The translations under genes were made by a program, and so were the position numbers. A stretch of 64,000 bases of DNA, from assembly GCF_003255815.1 (NCBI RefSeq), contig NC_037682.1, positions 10,105,121 to 10,169,120 on the forward strand, read 5' to 3'. This DNA is from Theropithecus gelada (taxonomy: Eukaryota; Chordata; Mammalia; Primates; Cercopithecidae). A model generated the notes under the pieces. That model saw only the letters and a program-made list of their open reading frames with translations. It searched no databases and was not told the origin of the DNA. Shown in pieces: positions 55,387-64,000 of the stretch; positions within the stretch are counted from its first letter, which is position 1; every line of letters starts with the position of its first letter.

Positions 55387-56640
55387 CAACATATCAGAAT
55401 CATCTTTCCCAGGGCCTTTTTAGGGGTTTGGGAGTCTTTCTGTACTAATTAAGTCTCCAGTCTCCAGCTTCTATGCAGCCTCCCTTGATCCAGAACCTTC
55501 AGAGTCCACATCTAGGAATATTCTCCAGACCCGGCTGGTCCCTGCTGGCTTGCTCCCGCCACTCCTCTGCTTGTTAATCCCTCTTGGTCCCTGGCATGCG
55601 AAGCACATCCTTGGTCAGGTCATGCTGAGATCTGATCCCAGCTTTGAACCTGATGGTCAGGAGGGGAGGTGGGGACAGACGCTGGAGAAACAATGCCTTG
55701 TCTCGTAAAGTACCTTCCCTTAGTTTCTGCATGGTCTTTAAGTAAGAGGACCTCTGTCTTTCAACAGAGGGAACGGGCCACTTCTGCAGGCCAGAAGGTA
55801 CAGGAGAATCTGGGGGTTCAGTGTCTCAAGAGTGTCTCCCCAGAGAGTCCATCTCAAATATCAGGGACCCCACCTTCCCCCTCGGGGCCCTGACTTTGGA
55901 GAAGGGACTTCCCTGGGCTGGAAATCTGGCCTTCTCTGAAGTCCTGCACCTTGTCTTCTGCCCTCTGACCCCTGGCTGTAGAAGAGAAGCATTTCCTTAA
56001 ATTCTGCCAAGGAATCCTGACTTCGCTTTCAATTGGTGATCCCTGGCCCTGAACTTGTCATTTTCCTTCTTCTAAGTGTCAGTAGTGTTCAGTGACAGCC
56101 TCCCCGCTCCATGTCCTTCTCACGGCTATTTTCCCATCTGTCTCTTAACACCAGTGATATTGCACGAGCTAGGCACCCCCATTCACCTGAGTCCTGTCCC
56201 AGGTGACCACAGGCGGAGGCCTGAGCAGCTGCTCTGCCACCTCGTGCCAAGGGCCTCCTGCAACGGACTCCAGTCACCAGGGGCCAGGAGGGCATCCTCC
56301 CAGAGCATCCTGTCTTTGGGGCCAGCTTCCTGGGGCCCCTCCTGGTGCTCCCTGCCTTCGGCTGTCTGAAAGCAGAGCCCAAGACAGGGATTTACTAGGA
56401 GAAAGCTCATCGAGACAAGCCCCCCAGGACATGAGGGCAGAGGGGCGGGGAAGGAGAAGGGGCTGGGTAAAGGCGTGGTGCCAGGGTAAATACAGCTCTG
56501 GCAGATCTGCAGGGAGCCCTGGGGCTTTGACTGTAACCCAGAGGTATCGCCATCTAGAGGCAGGCGAGGGAACAGCCTTTTGTACAGTTAGCGGTGGGCT
56601 GTGGGCCTCCCCTGAACCTACCAGGTGTTGTGGCTCCATT
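55387..56640. other. Single-copy, GC-rising stretch, no gene assigned
   Basis: No repeats. Open frames on both strands overlap at 56089-56729. No splice-framed exon recognised. Confidence 0.4.
56547..56560 (-). promoter_or_regulatory. CTCF-like motif 1 (weaker)
   Basis: Plus-strand tcgccatctagagg; on the minus strand cctctagatggcga, matching the CTCF core CCASYAGRKGGCRS at 12 of 14 positions. Occupancy unknown. Confidence 0.35.
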
Positions 56641-57440
56641 GGCTGAGGATGCTTCTCCAGGGAAGGAGGCAGGGAGCCCGGGAAGCGGGGTGGGGTCGCG
56701 ACACCGACAGTAGCTGCCAGACCAGCCACGCTGTGCTCAGCTCCCTCAGGCTGTCACTCATCAGTCACCATGTCACTATCTCTGGGGCGTGTCAGTCACC
56801 ATCGACGACGTGTCCCCCAAGCTGCAGGGATGCAAATCCAGCCCTCCAAGAGGCTCTGTTGGCCCTCTCCGCATGGGCTTGAGGTCAGGGGTGGGGGCAC
56901 GTTCGGACCGCCCTCCTGCCTCTCTGAAGAAGATACTCCAAGTCCCGGCTCCAGCTCTCCGGCCTCTTTGGTAGCTGGGCGGGTGGCCATCCAGGAGGCC
57001 CGTTCTCCATGCCCAGCTTGGCAAGGCTCCTCGGGACGCCGGACTCGCTGCCCCTGTTTTCTTATGACTTCGGCCCAAAGGGACCCAGAGTCTGAGGTTA
57101 ACACCCCTTCATCCCAGCGTGAGCGGCGCCTGACTCCAGCTCTCCACTCCCCCGCCTCCTATCCCCTGCACTGGGCTCACCCTGCACTCCCACCTGCAAA
57201 TCAGCAGAGCAGAGGCCAGCGCTCCCGACACCCGGCACCACCCAGAGCGAGGCAGGGGGAGCTGAATGGCCGGGAGCGCCATCTAGTGGGAGCCAGGGGC
57301 GAGTCCCTGAAAGGGACTGGGGAGCCGGGACTGGGGCAGGGCAGGGTGGTGTCCCAGGGAGGGCCGGGGCCCAGGCGCTGGACAGCAGAGGACGTAAAGG
57401 GAGAGGCATGGGACAGCGAGGAGCCAGGGTGCTTCTGGGA
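56641..57440. other. GC-rich, CpG-relaxed block
   Basis: By hand I count about 40 CpGs in these 800 bp, well above the surroundings but, at roughly half of expectation for its GC content, short of a strict CpG island. A 225-codon plus frame (56770-57447) and minus frames at 56776-57104 and 57098-57553 coexist. None is recognisable. Confidence 0.5.
57276..57289 (-). promoter_or_regulatory. CTCF-like motif 2 (full core match)
   Basis: Plus-strand gcgccatctagtgg; the minus strand reads ccactagatggcgc, matching CCASYAGRKGGCRS at every position. Same orientation as the weaker motif 729 bp upstream. Confidence 0.5.
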
Positions 57441-58154
57441 CGCATGAGACCCATCCTAGCCTGCCCCTGCCCTGGTAAGCAGGTGAGTCGGCTCACGAAG
57501 GACACACCACGTCCAGTCTCTGTCTCCTCTCCAGACTCTTGGGAAAGTGTCACTTAAAATCCATTTGGGCTTGGTGTTTGCTTCATTCCAAGGAAAGGGG
57601 TAAGGAAACATTCAGAAAAAGGGCGAGGGTCTCCCTGCTCCACAGTGGCAGGCAGGGGCATAGTGACATTTACCCCCTCCCTGCACCTGGCCTTGAACGT
57701 GGCAGGAAAGAGAACTGAGCCACCTGTCACCCAGAGGGGGAGGGGGAAGGTCAGAACTCCAGCCTTCCCACAGCAGACACGCCTGCCGAGCAGGAAGCAA
57801 GCGGGCTCCAGGCAGTGCAGACATGTGCGCTCAAACGGATGTTAATAGTCTGGAAGAAACTGACCTGGCTGTTAATAGAAGCTCTCTCCTGGGGAAGGGG
57901 CAGAAGACAGAGCTTTCACTTCTCAATTTATACACTTCCCCAAAATGTGGTGGGATCATGAGGAAACTGCACTTTCAGTTTTGACCTCTTTTTGTATTTT
58001 TTGAGTTAAAATGCAATTGGGAACAATGGGGCGTTAAGTGTCTCGGTGTGGAAGGCTGCAGCATCACCAGTGAAATGCTGCATCAGACCTGGATCGGATC
58101 CACCCTCGACTCAGGGCTGTGCAGACTGGGACCCAGATCCCGCGCTGTGGGAAC
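57441..58154. other. Single-copy stretch, no gene seen
   Basis: Nothing recognisable. Confidence 0.4.
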
Positions 58155-58303
58155 GGAGCCCTGCTCCACTGTTTACATGTTGTCTCTGGCTGCGGCCTCG
58201 CTGTGACAGCAGAGTTGAGGAATTGCCACAGAGACTGTTACGGCCCACAAAGCCTAAAATATTTACTCTCTGGCTCTTTACGGAAAAAGTTTGCCAACTC
58301 TCA
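58155..58303 (+). mobile_element. hAT-type MER element, 3' part
   Basis: 'ctgtttacatgttgtctctg', 'gaattgccacagagactgtt', 'cggcccacaaagcctaaaat' and the terminal 'aaaaagtttgccaactctc' belong to a common non-autonomous hAT family. The left end is lost; family name uncertain. Confidence 0.65.
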
Positions 58304-58419
58304 AATTACAAGAAATACAGGGACCGGGGAGCCTGCTCAACAAAGCTAAGGGGACGTGACCAGCAAAATCCAGACCGCGGGCAGCCATAGGACAAAGCAC
58401 CAGTTTCTTCAATGCATAA

Positions 58420-59045
58420 TTTGCAACAGCAACCTGCTTACCAGAGGCCAGGAAAGGGAGGGCGAAAGGAGGGGATGAAGAAAGGCTGATGAATGGGTAC
58501 AAATGCTTAGATAGAAGAAATAACATCTGGTGTTCAATAGATCAGTAGGGTGACATTAATCAATTGCACACCTCAAAATTGCTAGAAAAGAATAATCCTC
58601 GGTGGCTCAAGCCTGTAATCCCAGCACTTTGGGAGGCCGAGACGGGCAGATCACGAGGTCAGGAGATCGAGACCATCCTGGCTAACACGGTGAAACCCCG
58701 TCTCTACTAAAAAATACAAAAAAAAACTAGCCAGGCGAGGTGGCGGGCGCCTGTAGTCCCAGCTACTCGGGAGGCTGAGGCAGGAGAATGGCGTAAGCCC
58801 AGGAGGCAGAGCTTGCAGTGAGCTGAGATCCCGCCACTGCACTCCAGCCCGGGCGACAGAGTGAGACTCTGTCTCAAAAAAAAAAAAAAAGAAGAAGAAT
58901 CCTAATGCTCCTGGTGCAAGGAAAAGATAAATATTTAAGATGATGGACATCCCAATTGCCCTGATTTGATTATATGAATGTATCCAATTATCATGCGCAT
59001 CCCAAAACTAGATACAGCCAGTGTATTTCAACTTTTATAAAGAAA
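58420..59045 (+). mobile_element. L1 3' UTR fragment split by AluY
   Basis: 'gatgaatgggtacaaatgct', 'ctggtgttcaatagatcagt', 'agggtgacattaatc', then after the Alu 'gatgatggacatcccaattg' and 'ccctgatttgattatatgaa' follow the order of an L1MA/L1PB-type 3' UTR. Confidence 0.65.
58599..58888 (+). mobile_element. AluY, Old World monkey type (AluYRa-like)
   Basis: Lacks only about the first 9 Alu bases. Diagnostic-looking text: 'ggtggctcaagcctgtaatc', 'ctagccaggcgaggtggcgg', 'gatcccgccactgcactcca', 'gcccgggcgacagag'. Low divergence. A-tail ends in AAG repeats. Confidence 0.9.
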
Positions 59046-59052
59046 AGAAAAT

Positions 59053-59325
59053 GGGCAGGGTCCAGGGGCTCACGCCTGTAATCCCAGCATTTTGGGAGGC
59101 TGAGGTGGGCAGATCACTTGAGGTCAGGAGTTCCAGACAAGCCTGGCCAACATGGTGAAACTCCTTCTCTACTAAAAACACAAAAAATAGCCAGATGTGG
59201 TGGTGTGCGCCTGTAATCCCAGCTGCTCCGGAGGCTGAGGCAGGAGAATCACTGCAACCCGGGAGGCAGAGGTTGCAGTGAGCAAGACTCCATTGAAAAG
59301 AAAAGAAAAGAAAAGAGAAAAGACA
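59053..59325 (+). mobile_element. Alu with 3' internal deletion, AAAAG tail
   Basis: 'gggcagggtccaggggctca' to 'gttgcagtgagcaagactcc'. About 35 bp between 'gtgag' and 'caagactcc' are missing. Tail (AAAAG)n at 59295-59325. Confidence 0.9.
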
Positions 59326-59519
59326 AGACAGAGGGAGCCCATAGATTTAAAAGAGGCTGAGCAGTGACAGAGAATAGAAGTGTGGATGGTAAGAAAATAA
59401 AGTCTCATTTTTCATGGTAGCAAGTGAGATCTCAAATCCGAGATCAGCAAGTGAAGAAAATCAGGAATTAAGAGTAGAAGCCATTTCACTTAGAAATGGA
59501 GGTTTAAGAAAAAGATGAG
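59326..59519. other. Short unassigned spacer
   Basis: No feature recognised. Confidence 0.4.
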
Positions 59520-59817
59520 GCCAGGCTCAGTGGCTCATGCCTGTTATCCCAGAACTTTGGGAGGCCGGGGCAGGTGGATTACCTGAGGTCAGGAATTCAA
59601 GACCAGCCTGACCAACATGGTGAAACCCCATCTCTACTAAAAATACAAAACCTAGCCAGGCATGGTGGTGGGCGCCTGTAGTCTCAGCTACTCAGGAGGC
59701 TGAAGCAGGAGAATCGCCTGAACCTGGGAGGCGGAGGTTGCAGTGAGCCGAGATCACACCATTGCACTCCAGCCTGAGCAACAAGAGCAAAACTCCATCT
59801 CCAAAAAAAAAAAGAAA
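59520..59817 (+). mobile_element. Alu, plus
   Basis: 'ggccaggctcagtggctcat' to an A/G tail, with 'aaagatga' on both sides. Confidence 0.9.
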
Positions 59818-60083
59818 GAGAAAGATGAAACATCTGCTCAAAAACTGAAAGTGGGTGCCCCTAATGAGGGGGTTTTGGGAATCAGAGAAATGGAGCAGAG
59901 AACTCTTTTGTATTTATATAATTTTAAGCCTAGTGGTAGTGTTTGAATTTTTTAATTATGTATATGTTTAAACAAAATATTTAAATATTAATATTTGAAT
60001 CCAATAACAACTTAAATTTTTTCAATTTAATTGAATCTATGTATAATCTCGGATTAAGGAAAGCCTTTTTAAACATGACCTGA

Positions 60084-60377
60084 GGCCGGGCGCTTTGGAA
60101 GGCCAAGGTGGGCAGATCACTTGAGGTCAAGAGTCGAGACCAGCCTGGCCAACCAACACGGTGAAACCCCATCTCTATTAAAAATACAAAAATTAGCCAG
60201 GTGTGGTGGTGGGCGTCTGTAATCCCACCTACTCAGGAGGCTGAGGCAGGAGAATCACTTCAACCCACGAGGCGGAGGTTGCAGTGAGCCGTGATTGCAC
60301 CACTGTACTCCAGCCTAGGCAAAAAAACAAGACTCTGTCTCAAAAATAAATAAATAAATATAAATAAATCAAAAAAT
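60084..60377 (+). mobile_element. Alu lacking part of its 5' promoter region
   Basis: Starts 'ggccgggcgctttggaaggc': about 25 bp of the standard start, between 'gggcg' and 'ctttgg', are absent. Perfect 13-bp target duplication aaacatgacctga at 60071-60083 and 60378-60390. Tail (AAATA)n. Confidence 0.9.
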
Positions 60378-60390
60378 AAACATGACCTGA

Positions 60391-61186
60391 AAACTAGAAA
60401 CTAAATAGTTGGTCTATGTGGCTGCATGAGAATCTCAAACTTCTCTCTGAGAAAGCTATTATATATATTATATATATATATATATAGGGTTAATACGATC
60501 GGTTTTTTCTCACAAGCAACAGAAACTGACCTTAGTTAACTTAAGCAGAAAAGGAATGAATATCAAGTATCACCACAGACTCTGTGGCTGGGCTGGAGAA
60601 CCAGGCTTGCAGACCTCTCAGACAGGAACAGAAATTGTGCTCCAGCTGGTCCAGTAAAGACACCATGGCCACCTTTTTACTGTGTCCTGGGTGCTGCCAC
60701 GGCTCAGCTGTCATTGCTTTCACTGTCTCTGGAATCAAGTATGCACGGCTTCTGCTACCTCTGGCCAGTAGCTTTCAATTCCATTTCTGAGGCAGAAGCC
60801 TCTGAATGGCTGATGCTCAATCGTAGGCCTGCAGCCTGCAAGGGAGACTGGAAAAGTGGGCCCCTGGCATCTTCTGCTTCCATAGCAGAAGTCAGTGAAC
60901 ACCCCAAACATGGCAGACAAACAGGCACAGGACATGAAGAGGCAATTGACAAAACAAGTGTGGATTTAGCCAATAAATATATAAAAAGCTGTTCAGCTGC
61001 ACTAATATAGCAGCTGCTTGTGGTTGCCTACCCTGAATCAATTCCCACCTTCTTCCTGCTGGCAGACCCTGATATGGTTTGGATATCAATCCCACCTGCC
61101 AGTGACTCAGTGGGGAGCATGCACCCAGTTCCCATCAATGAGCTGGCTAGGCAGGTCTGCCAGGGGACTTGCAGGAAAGACTTCTG
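60391..61186. other. (TA)n tract and unassigned sequence
   Basis: (TA)n at 60461-60486. 60490-60900 reads like an old dispersed repeat ('ctcacaagcaacagaaactg') that I cannot name. 60940-61010 resembles an L1 scrap. No gene. Confidence 0.35.
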
Positions 61187-61543
61187 TATTAGTCAGCATA
61201 GGTTAGCTGCTATAACAAGCATGCTCCAAACCTGTAATTTAACACAAGTTCATCTCTTGCTCATGCAAGTCCAATATGAATGTCCTTGGTTGGGTGCTTC
61301 TCCCATGCAGTTTTCTGGCATTGCAGTGACTTTGAAACCTGAGATCCCTCCATCGTGGAGCCCTGCCGTCCTCAACATGTGGCCTTCCAGGTCACAGCAC
61401 ATAGGAATGCCATGGAAGGAGCACATGTTCCTTCTGCTCACATTTGATTGGCTAGAACAGGTCACATGGCCACAGGGACCTAGCCAGCTACAGGAGAAGC
61501 TGGGAAGTGTAGCTTGTGTCAGGAAGAAAATGAACCAGATTTA
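61187..61543 (+). mobile_element. Unnamed medium-reiterated repeat, left part
   Basis: 'tattagtcagcataggttag', 'ctgctataacaagcatgctc', 'gattggctagaacaggtcac', 'gctgggaagtgtagcttgtg' form a layout I know as dispersed in mammalian genomes. It resumes after the Alu at 62282 ('gtggacactgagcactgtcc'). The 174-codon frame at 61020-61544 lies mostly inside it and is not a gene. Confidence 0.45.
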
Positions 61544-61849
61544 GCTGGGCAAAGTGACTCACACCTGTAATCCCAACATTTTGGGTGGCCGAGGCAGGAG
61601 GATCACTTGAACCCAGGAGTTCAAGACCAACCTGGGAAACATAGCAAGACCTCATTTCTATTTAAAAAAAAAAAAAAAAGATTAGCCAGGCATGATGGAG
61701 TACACCTGTAGCCCTAGCCACTCAGGAGGCTGAGGTGGGAGGATGGCTTGAGCCCAGGAGGTCAAGGCCATAGTGAACCAAGATCATGCCACTGCACTCC
61801 AGCCTAGGTGACACAGTGAGACTCTATCTCAAAAAAACCAAAAACAAGA
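61544..61849 (+). mobile_element. Alu (AluJ-like), plus, with expanded tail
   Basis: 'gctgggcaaagtgactcaca' to 'gactctatctcaaaaaaacc'. The flanking duplication aaatgaaccagattta / aaatgagtccgattta (13 of 16 matching) lies at 61528-61543 and 62266-62281, beyond the microsatellite, so the GA-rich tract grew from this Alu's tail. Confidence 0.85.
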
Positions 61850-62063
61850 AAAGAAAGAGAAGAAAGAAAGGATGGAAGAGAGGGAGGGAGAGAGGAAAGG
61901 AGGCAGGGAGGGAGGGAGGGAGGGAGGAAGGAAGGAAGGAAGGAAGGAAGGAAGGAAGGAAGGAAAGAGAGAGGAAAGGAGGAAGGGGAGAAGGGAGGAA
62001 GGGAGGGAGGGAGGAAAGGAAAGAAAGATAGGAAGGAAGAAAGGAAGGAAGGAAGGAAGGAAT

Positions 62064-62128
<65 letters not shown>

Positions 62129-62145
62129 GAAAGAAAGAAAGAAAG

Positions 62146-62198
<53 letters not shown>

Positions 62199-62265
62199 AA
62201 GAAAGAAAGAGAAAGGAAGGAAGGAAGGAAGGAAGGAAGGAAGGAAGGAAGGAAAAAGAAAAAAT
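61850..62265 (+). repeat. GGAA/GAAA/GGGA compound microsatellite (about 415 bp)
   Basis: Pure purine strand. Two clean (GGAA)10 runs at 61926-61965 and 62215-62254, a long (GAAA)n run from about 62065 to 62130, and GGGA in between. All frames are open (Lys/Glu/Arg or Phe/Leu/Ser), giving spurious frames up to 255 codons. Confidence 0.95.
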
Positions 62266-62281
62266 AAATGAGTCCGATTTA

Positions 62282-62879
62282 GTGGACACTGAGCACTGTC
62301 CTTGCCACAGTTCCCCTCTGGTAACCACATATTCATTTGGCTCTTCCTTCCACATAAAGGACCCACTCCTTGACTGGGTTCTGATCTTCCTCTCTATGCA
62401 AAACTTTTCTTGGCTCTCTGCACCCCACTGGCTCTTTCTGCATCCACCAACTTGGCCACATCTGACACGGGCATTGGGATCGTGGCTTCTTTGGGGTCCA
62501 TATAGCTTTTGCCACCAGCCTTCTGCTCCTGCAGCTACAACCTGAGAGTACAAATGGCCCTCCCCAGGCACATCTCGGTGAAGGGTCCCAGTGTGGCCCG
62601 GTGGATTGCCCCCTGCCCATGTCTTCTACTCCCTGCGGGTTTGAGCCAGCTGTCAGGCTTCTGTCACTCCACCTGCATAGAAGCCAAGGAAATCGTTGCT
62701 TTGGGCAGGCAGGAAAAGGAACCACCTGGCCAGACCAGGGCCTCCTCTGCACACAACACACAGCAAGAAGGCTTCCGAGAGCTCGGCACACACACGATTT
62801 CCAGAATTAAAAAATCAATCCAGGGCATGAAGGGAGGAAAGATCTGCTAGAGAACAAAAGCTGCATTCTGGCAGATCAG
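62282..62879. other. Continuation of unnamed repeat, then single-copy sequence
   Basis: The first 50 bp fit the repeat at 61187. The rest has no recognised gene despite overlapping frames on both strands. Confidence 0.35.
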
Positions 62880-63480
62880 ATGGACGAGCTCGCTCGTGAC
62901 GTCAGACACAAACACAGAGAAACGAAGGCAAGAATCAAAAGGTAAGAGGCTGAAGAATCAGATCTAGACCCTAAATTGTAAGGAATAGCGTTTCTAAAAG
63001 AAGAGAAAGGAACAAAAGGAGATATAGTAATTTAAGAAATAATAGAGTAGAAGAGAGACGTGAATCTTGTGATCTGAAAGGACTCCAGGCAGCAGCGATG
63101 AATAAAAAATACACACCTGGCGAGACGTCTGAGCTCCAGGATAAAGAGAAGTCTTTGGAGCTTCCAGCCAGAAAGGGCCCTGCGACAACAGAGAGGCAGG
63201 CTCCTCATTTGCATCCCTGGAAGTGAGAAGGGAGAGAACCAATTTGCCAACTAGTGAGAAAAGGCAGCAGACCAGGAAAAGAAACCAAGGGAAGCAGACC
63301 AGAAAACCCTCTAACAAGTTGAAAATCAAATTGGAACAAAAGTCTCAAAAGAGTGGAAGACAGAACACGAGAAATAGCAGCCAACACCAAAGCGTGTTTG
63401 AGTTACATTTCCATGGATGACAATGGGCCTGAGAAATATCATGTAATTAAAGGAGGGATGATTGAAAGGCAGGAAACATA
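62880..63480 (+). mobile_element. Possible old LINE (L1/HAL1-like) ORF fragment
   Basis: 'gaggctgaagaatcagatct', 'gagctccaggataaagagaa', 'gtctttggagcttccagcca' resemble an old L1/HAL1 ORF1-type region. Disrupted by stops. Low confidence. Confidence 0.35.
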
Positions 63481-63498
63481 CTATAGGACAAAATGTAT

Positions 63499-63797
63499 GG
63501 CCAGGTGCGGTGGCTCATGCCTGTAATCCCAACACTCTGGGAGGCCGAGATGAGTGGGTCACCTGAGGTCTGGAGTTCAAGACTAGCCCGGCCAACATGA
63601 CAAAACCCCGTCTCTACCAAAAATATAAAACTTAGCCGGGCATGGTGGCAGGCGCCTGTAATCCCAGCTACTCAGGATGCTGATACAGGAGAATCTCTTG
63701 AACCCAGGAGGTAGAGGTTGCAGTGAGCTGAGATTGCACCACTGCACTCCAGCCTGGGCAACAGAGCAAGACTCCATCTCAAAAAACAAAAAGAAGA
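63499..63797 (+). mobile_element. Alu (AluS-like), plus
   Basis: 'ggccaggtgcggtggctcat' to an A/C/G tail. Confidence 0.9.
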
Positions 63798-64000
63798 GAA
63801 AATATAATAATAAATGGGCTGAAACTGGAACTAAACATTCTCAGTGCATCTGCAAAACTCAGAGGTCGAGTTGGGGGCAGCAGCAAGGGAGTGAGGGAAA
63901 GGAAGTAAAAGTTCTAGGCTTCTCTTTTGGGGTGGTGTGGGCAGAGCAGCCAAGTGAAACCTTAGGAGGTTGGGTAGTTTTAATAGTTAACTTGGATAGT
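63798..64000. other. Single-copy sequence to window edge
   Basis: No feature recognised. Confidence 0.4.

Noticed and set aside
61020..61544. 174-codon plus frame
   Set aside because: Mostly inside a dispersed repeat; no domain recognised.
61804..62571. 255-codon Phe/Leu/Ser-rich minus frame
   Set aside because: It reads through the GGAA/GAAA microsatellite and flanking repeat; purely compositional.
1..64000. tRNA, rRNA, snRNA or microRNA genes
   Set aside because: I looked for tRNA box patterns and U6/7SK-type text and saw none outside Alu-derived sequence.

Overview
This is a mammalian, specifically catarrhine primate, nuclear DNA window. It has no operons and no bacterial-style coding density. 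About 46 Alu insertions (roughly 30 on the plus strand and 16 on the minus strand) are interleaved with old L1, MaLR/MLT1, ERV1/ERVL LTR and hAT-type DNA transposon remnants. Two of the youngest Alus (2094-2399 and 58599-58888) carry features I associate with Old World monkey AluY subfamilies of the AluYRa type. I therefore lean towards a cercopithecid genome (macaque, baboon or vervet type) rather than human. I could not run a subfamily comparison, so this is an inference.

Layout: 1-6.5 kb holds an L1 3' end, an AluY with extra 5' bases, two adjacent copies of one STR-tailed repeat family, a TATC microsatellite, a 1.27-kb hexanucleotide array with higher-order structure, and a MER1A-type hAT element. 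6.5-16 kb holds a hAT fragment, a head-to-head Alu pair, an Alu inside an Alu, an ERV LTR split by a young L1 3' end, and an old L1 ORF2 remnant broken by Alus. 16-24 kb is mostly non-repetitive, with a 27-bp minisatellite, an unassigned old repeat split by two Alus, a 634-bp ERV1 LTR and a three-monomer Alu. 24-27 kb is an old L1 3' half with two Alus in it. 27-41 kb is a mosaic of MLT1 LTRs, ERV LTRs, L1 3' ends and Alus. 41.2-47.8 kb is one old L1 expanded by Alus, LTRs and an LTR-like insert. 48.4-50 kb has a 16-bp minisatellite and a 158-bp inverted repeat with 522 bp between its arms. 50-58 kb is relatively Alu-poor, with a GC-rich, CpG-relaxed block around 56.6-57.4 kb holding two CTCF-like motifs. 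58-64 kb is a run of plus-strand Alus, one of which grew a 410-bp GGAA/GAAA tail.

I found no protein-coding exon, tRNA, rRNA or snRNA that I can support. The longest open frames come from hexamer and tetramer arrays, from Alus, or from GC-rich sequence open on both strands. The window is best read as intergenic or intronic. Its interest is structural: nested insertion order, tandem repeat evolution, an inverted duplication, and unusual Alu retrotransposition products. LTR family names are from memory and marked tentative where I am unsure.
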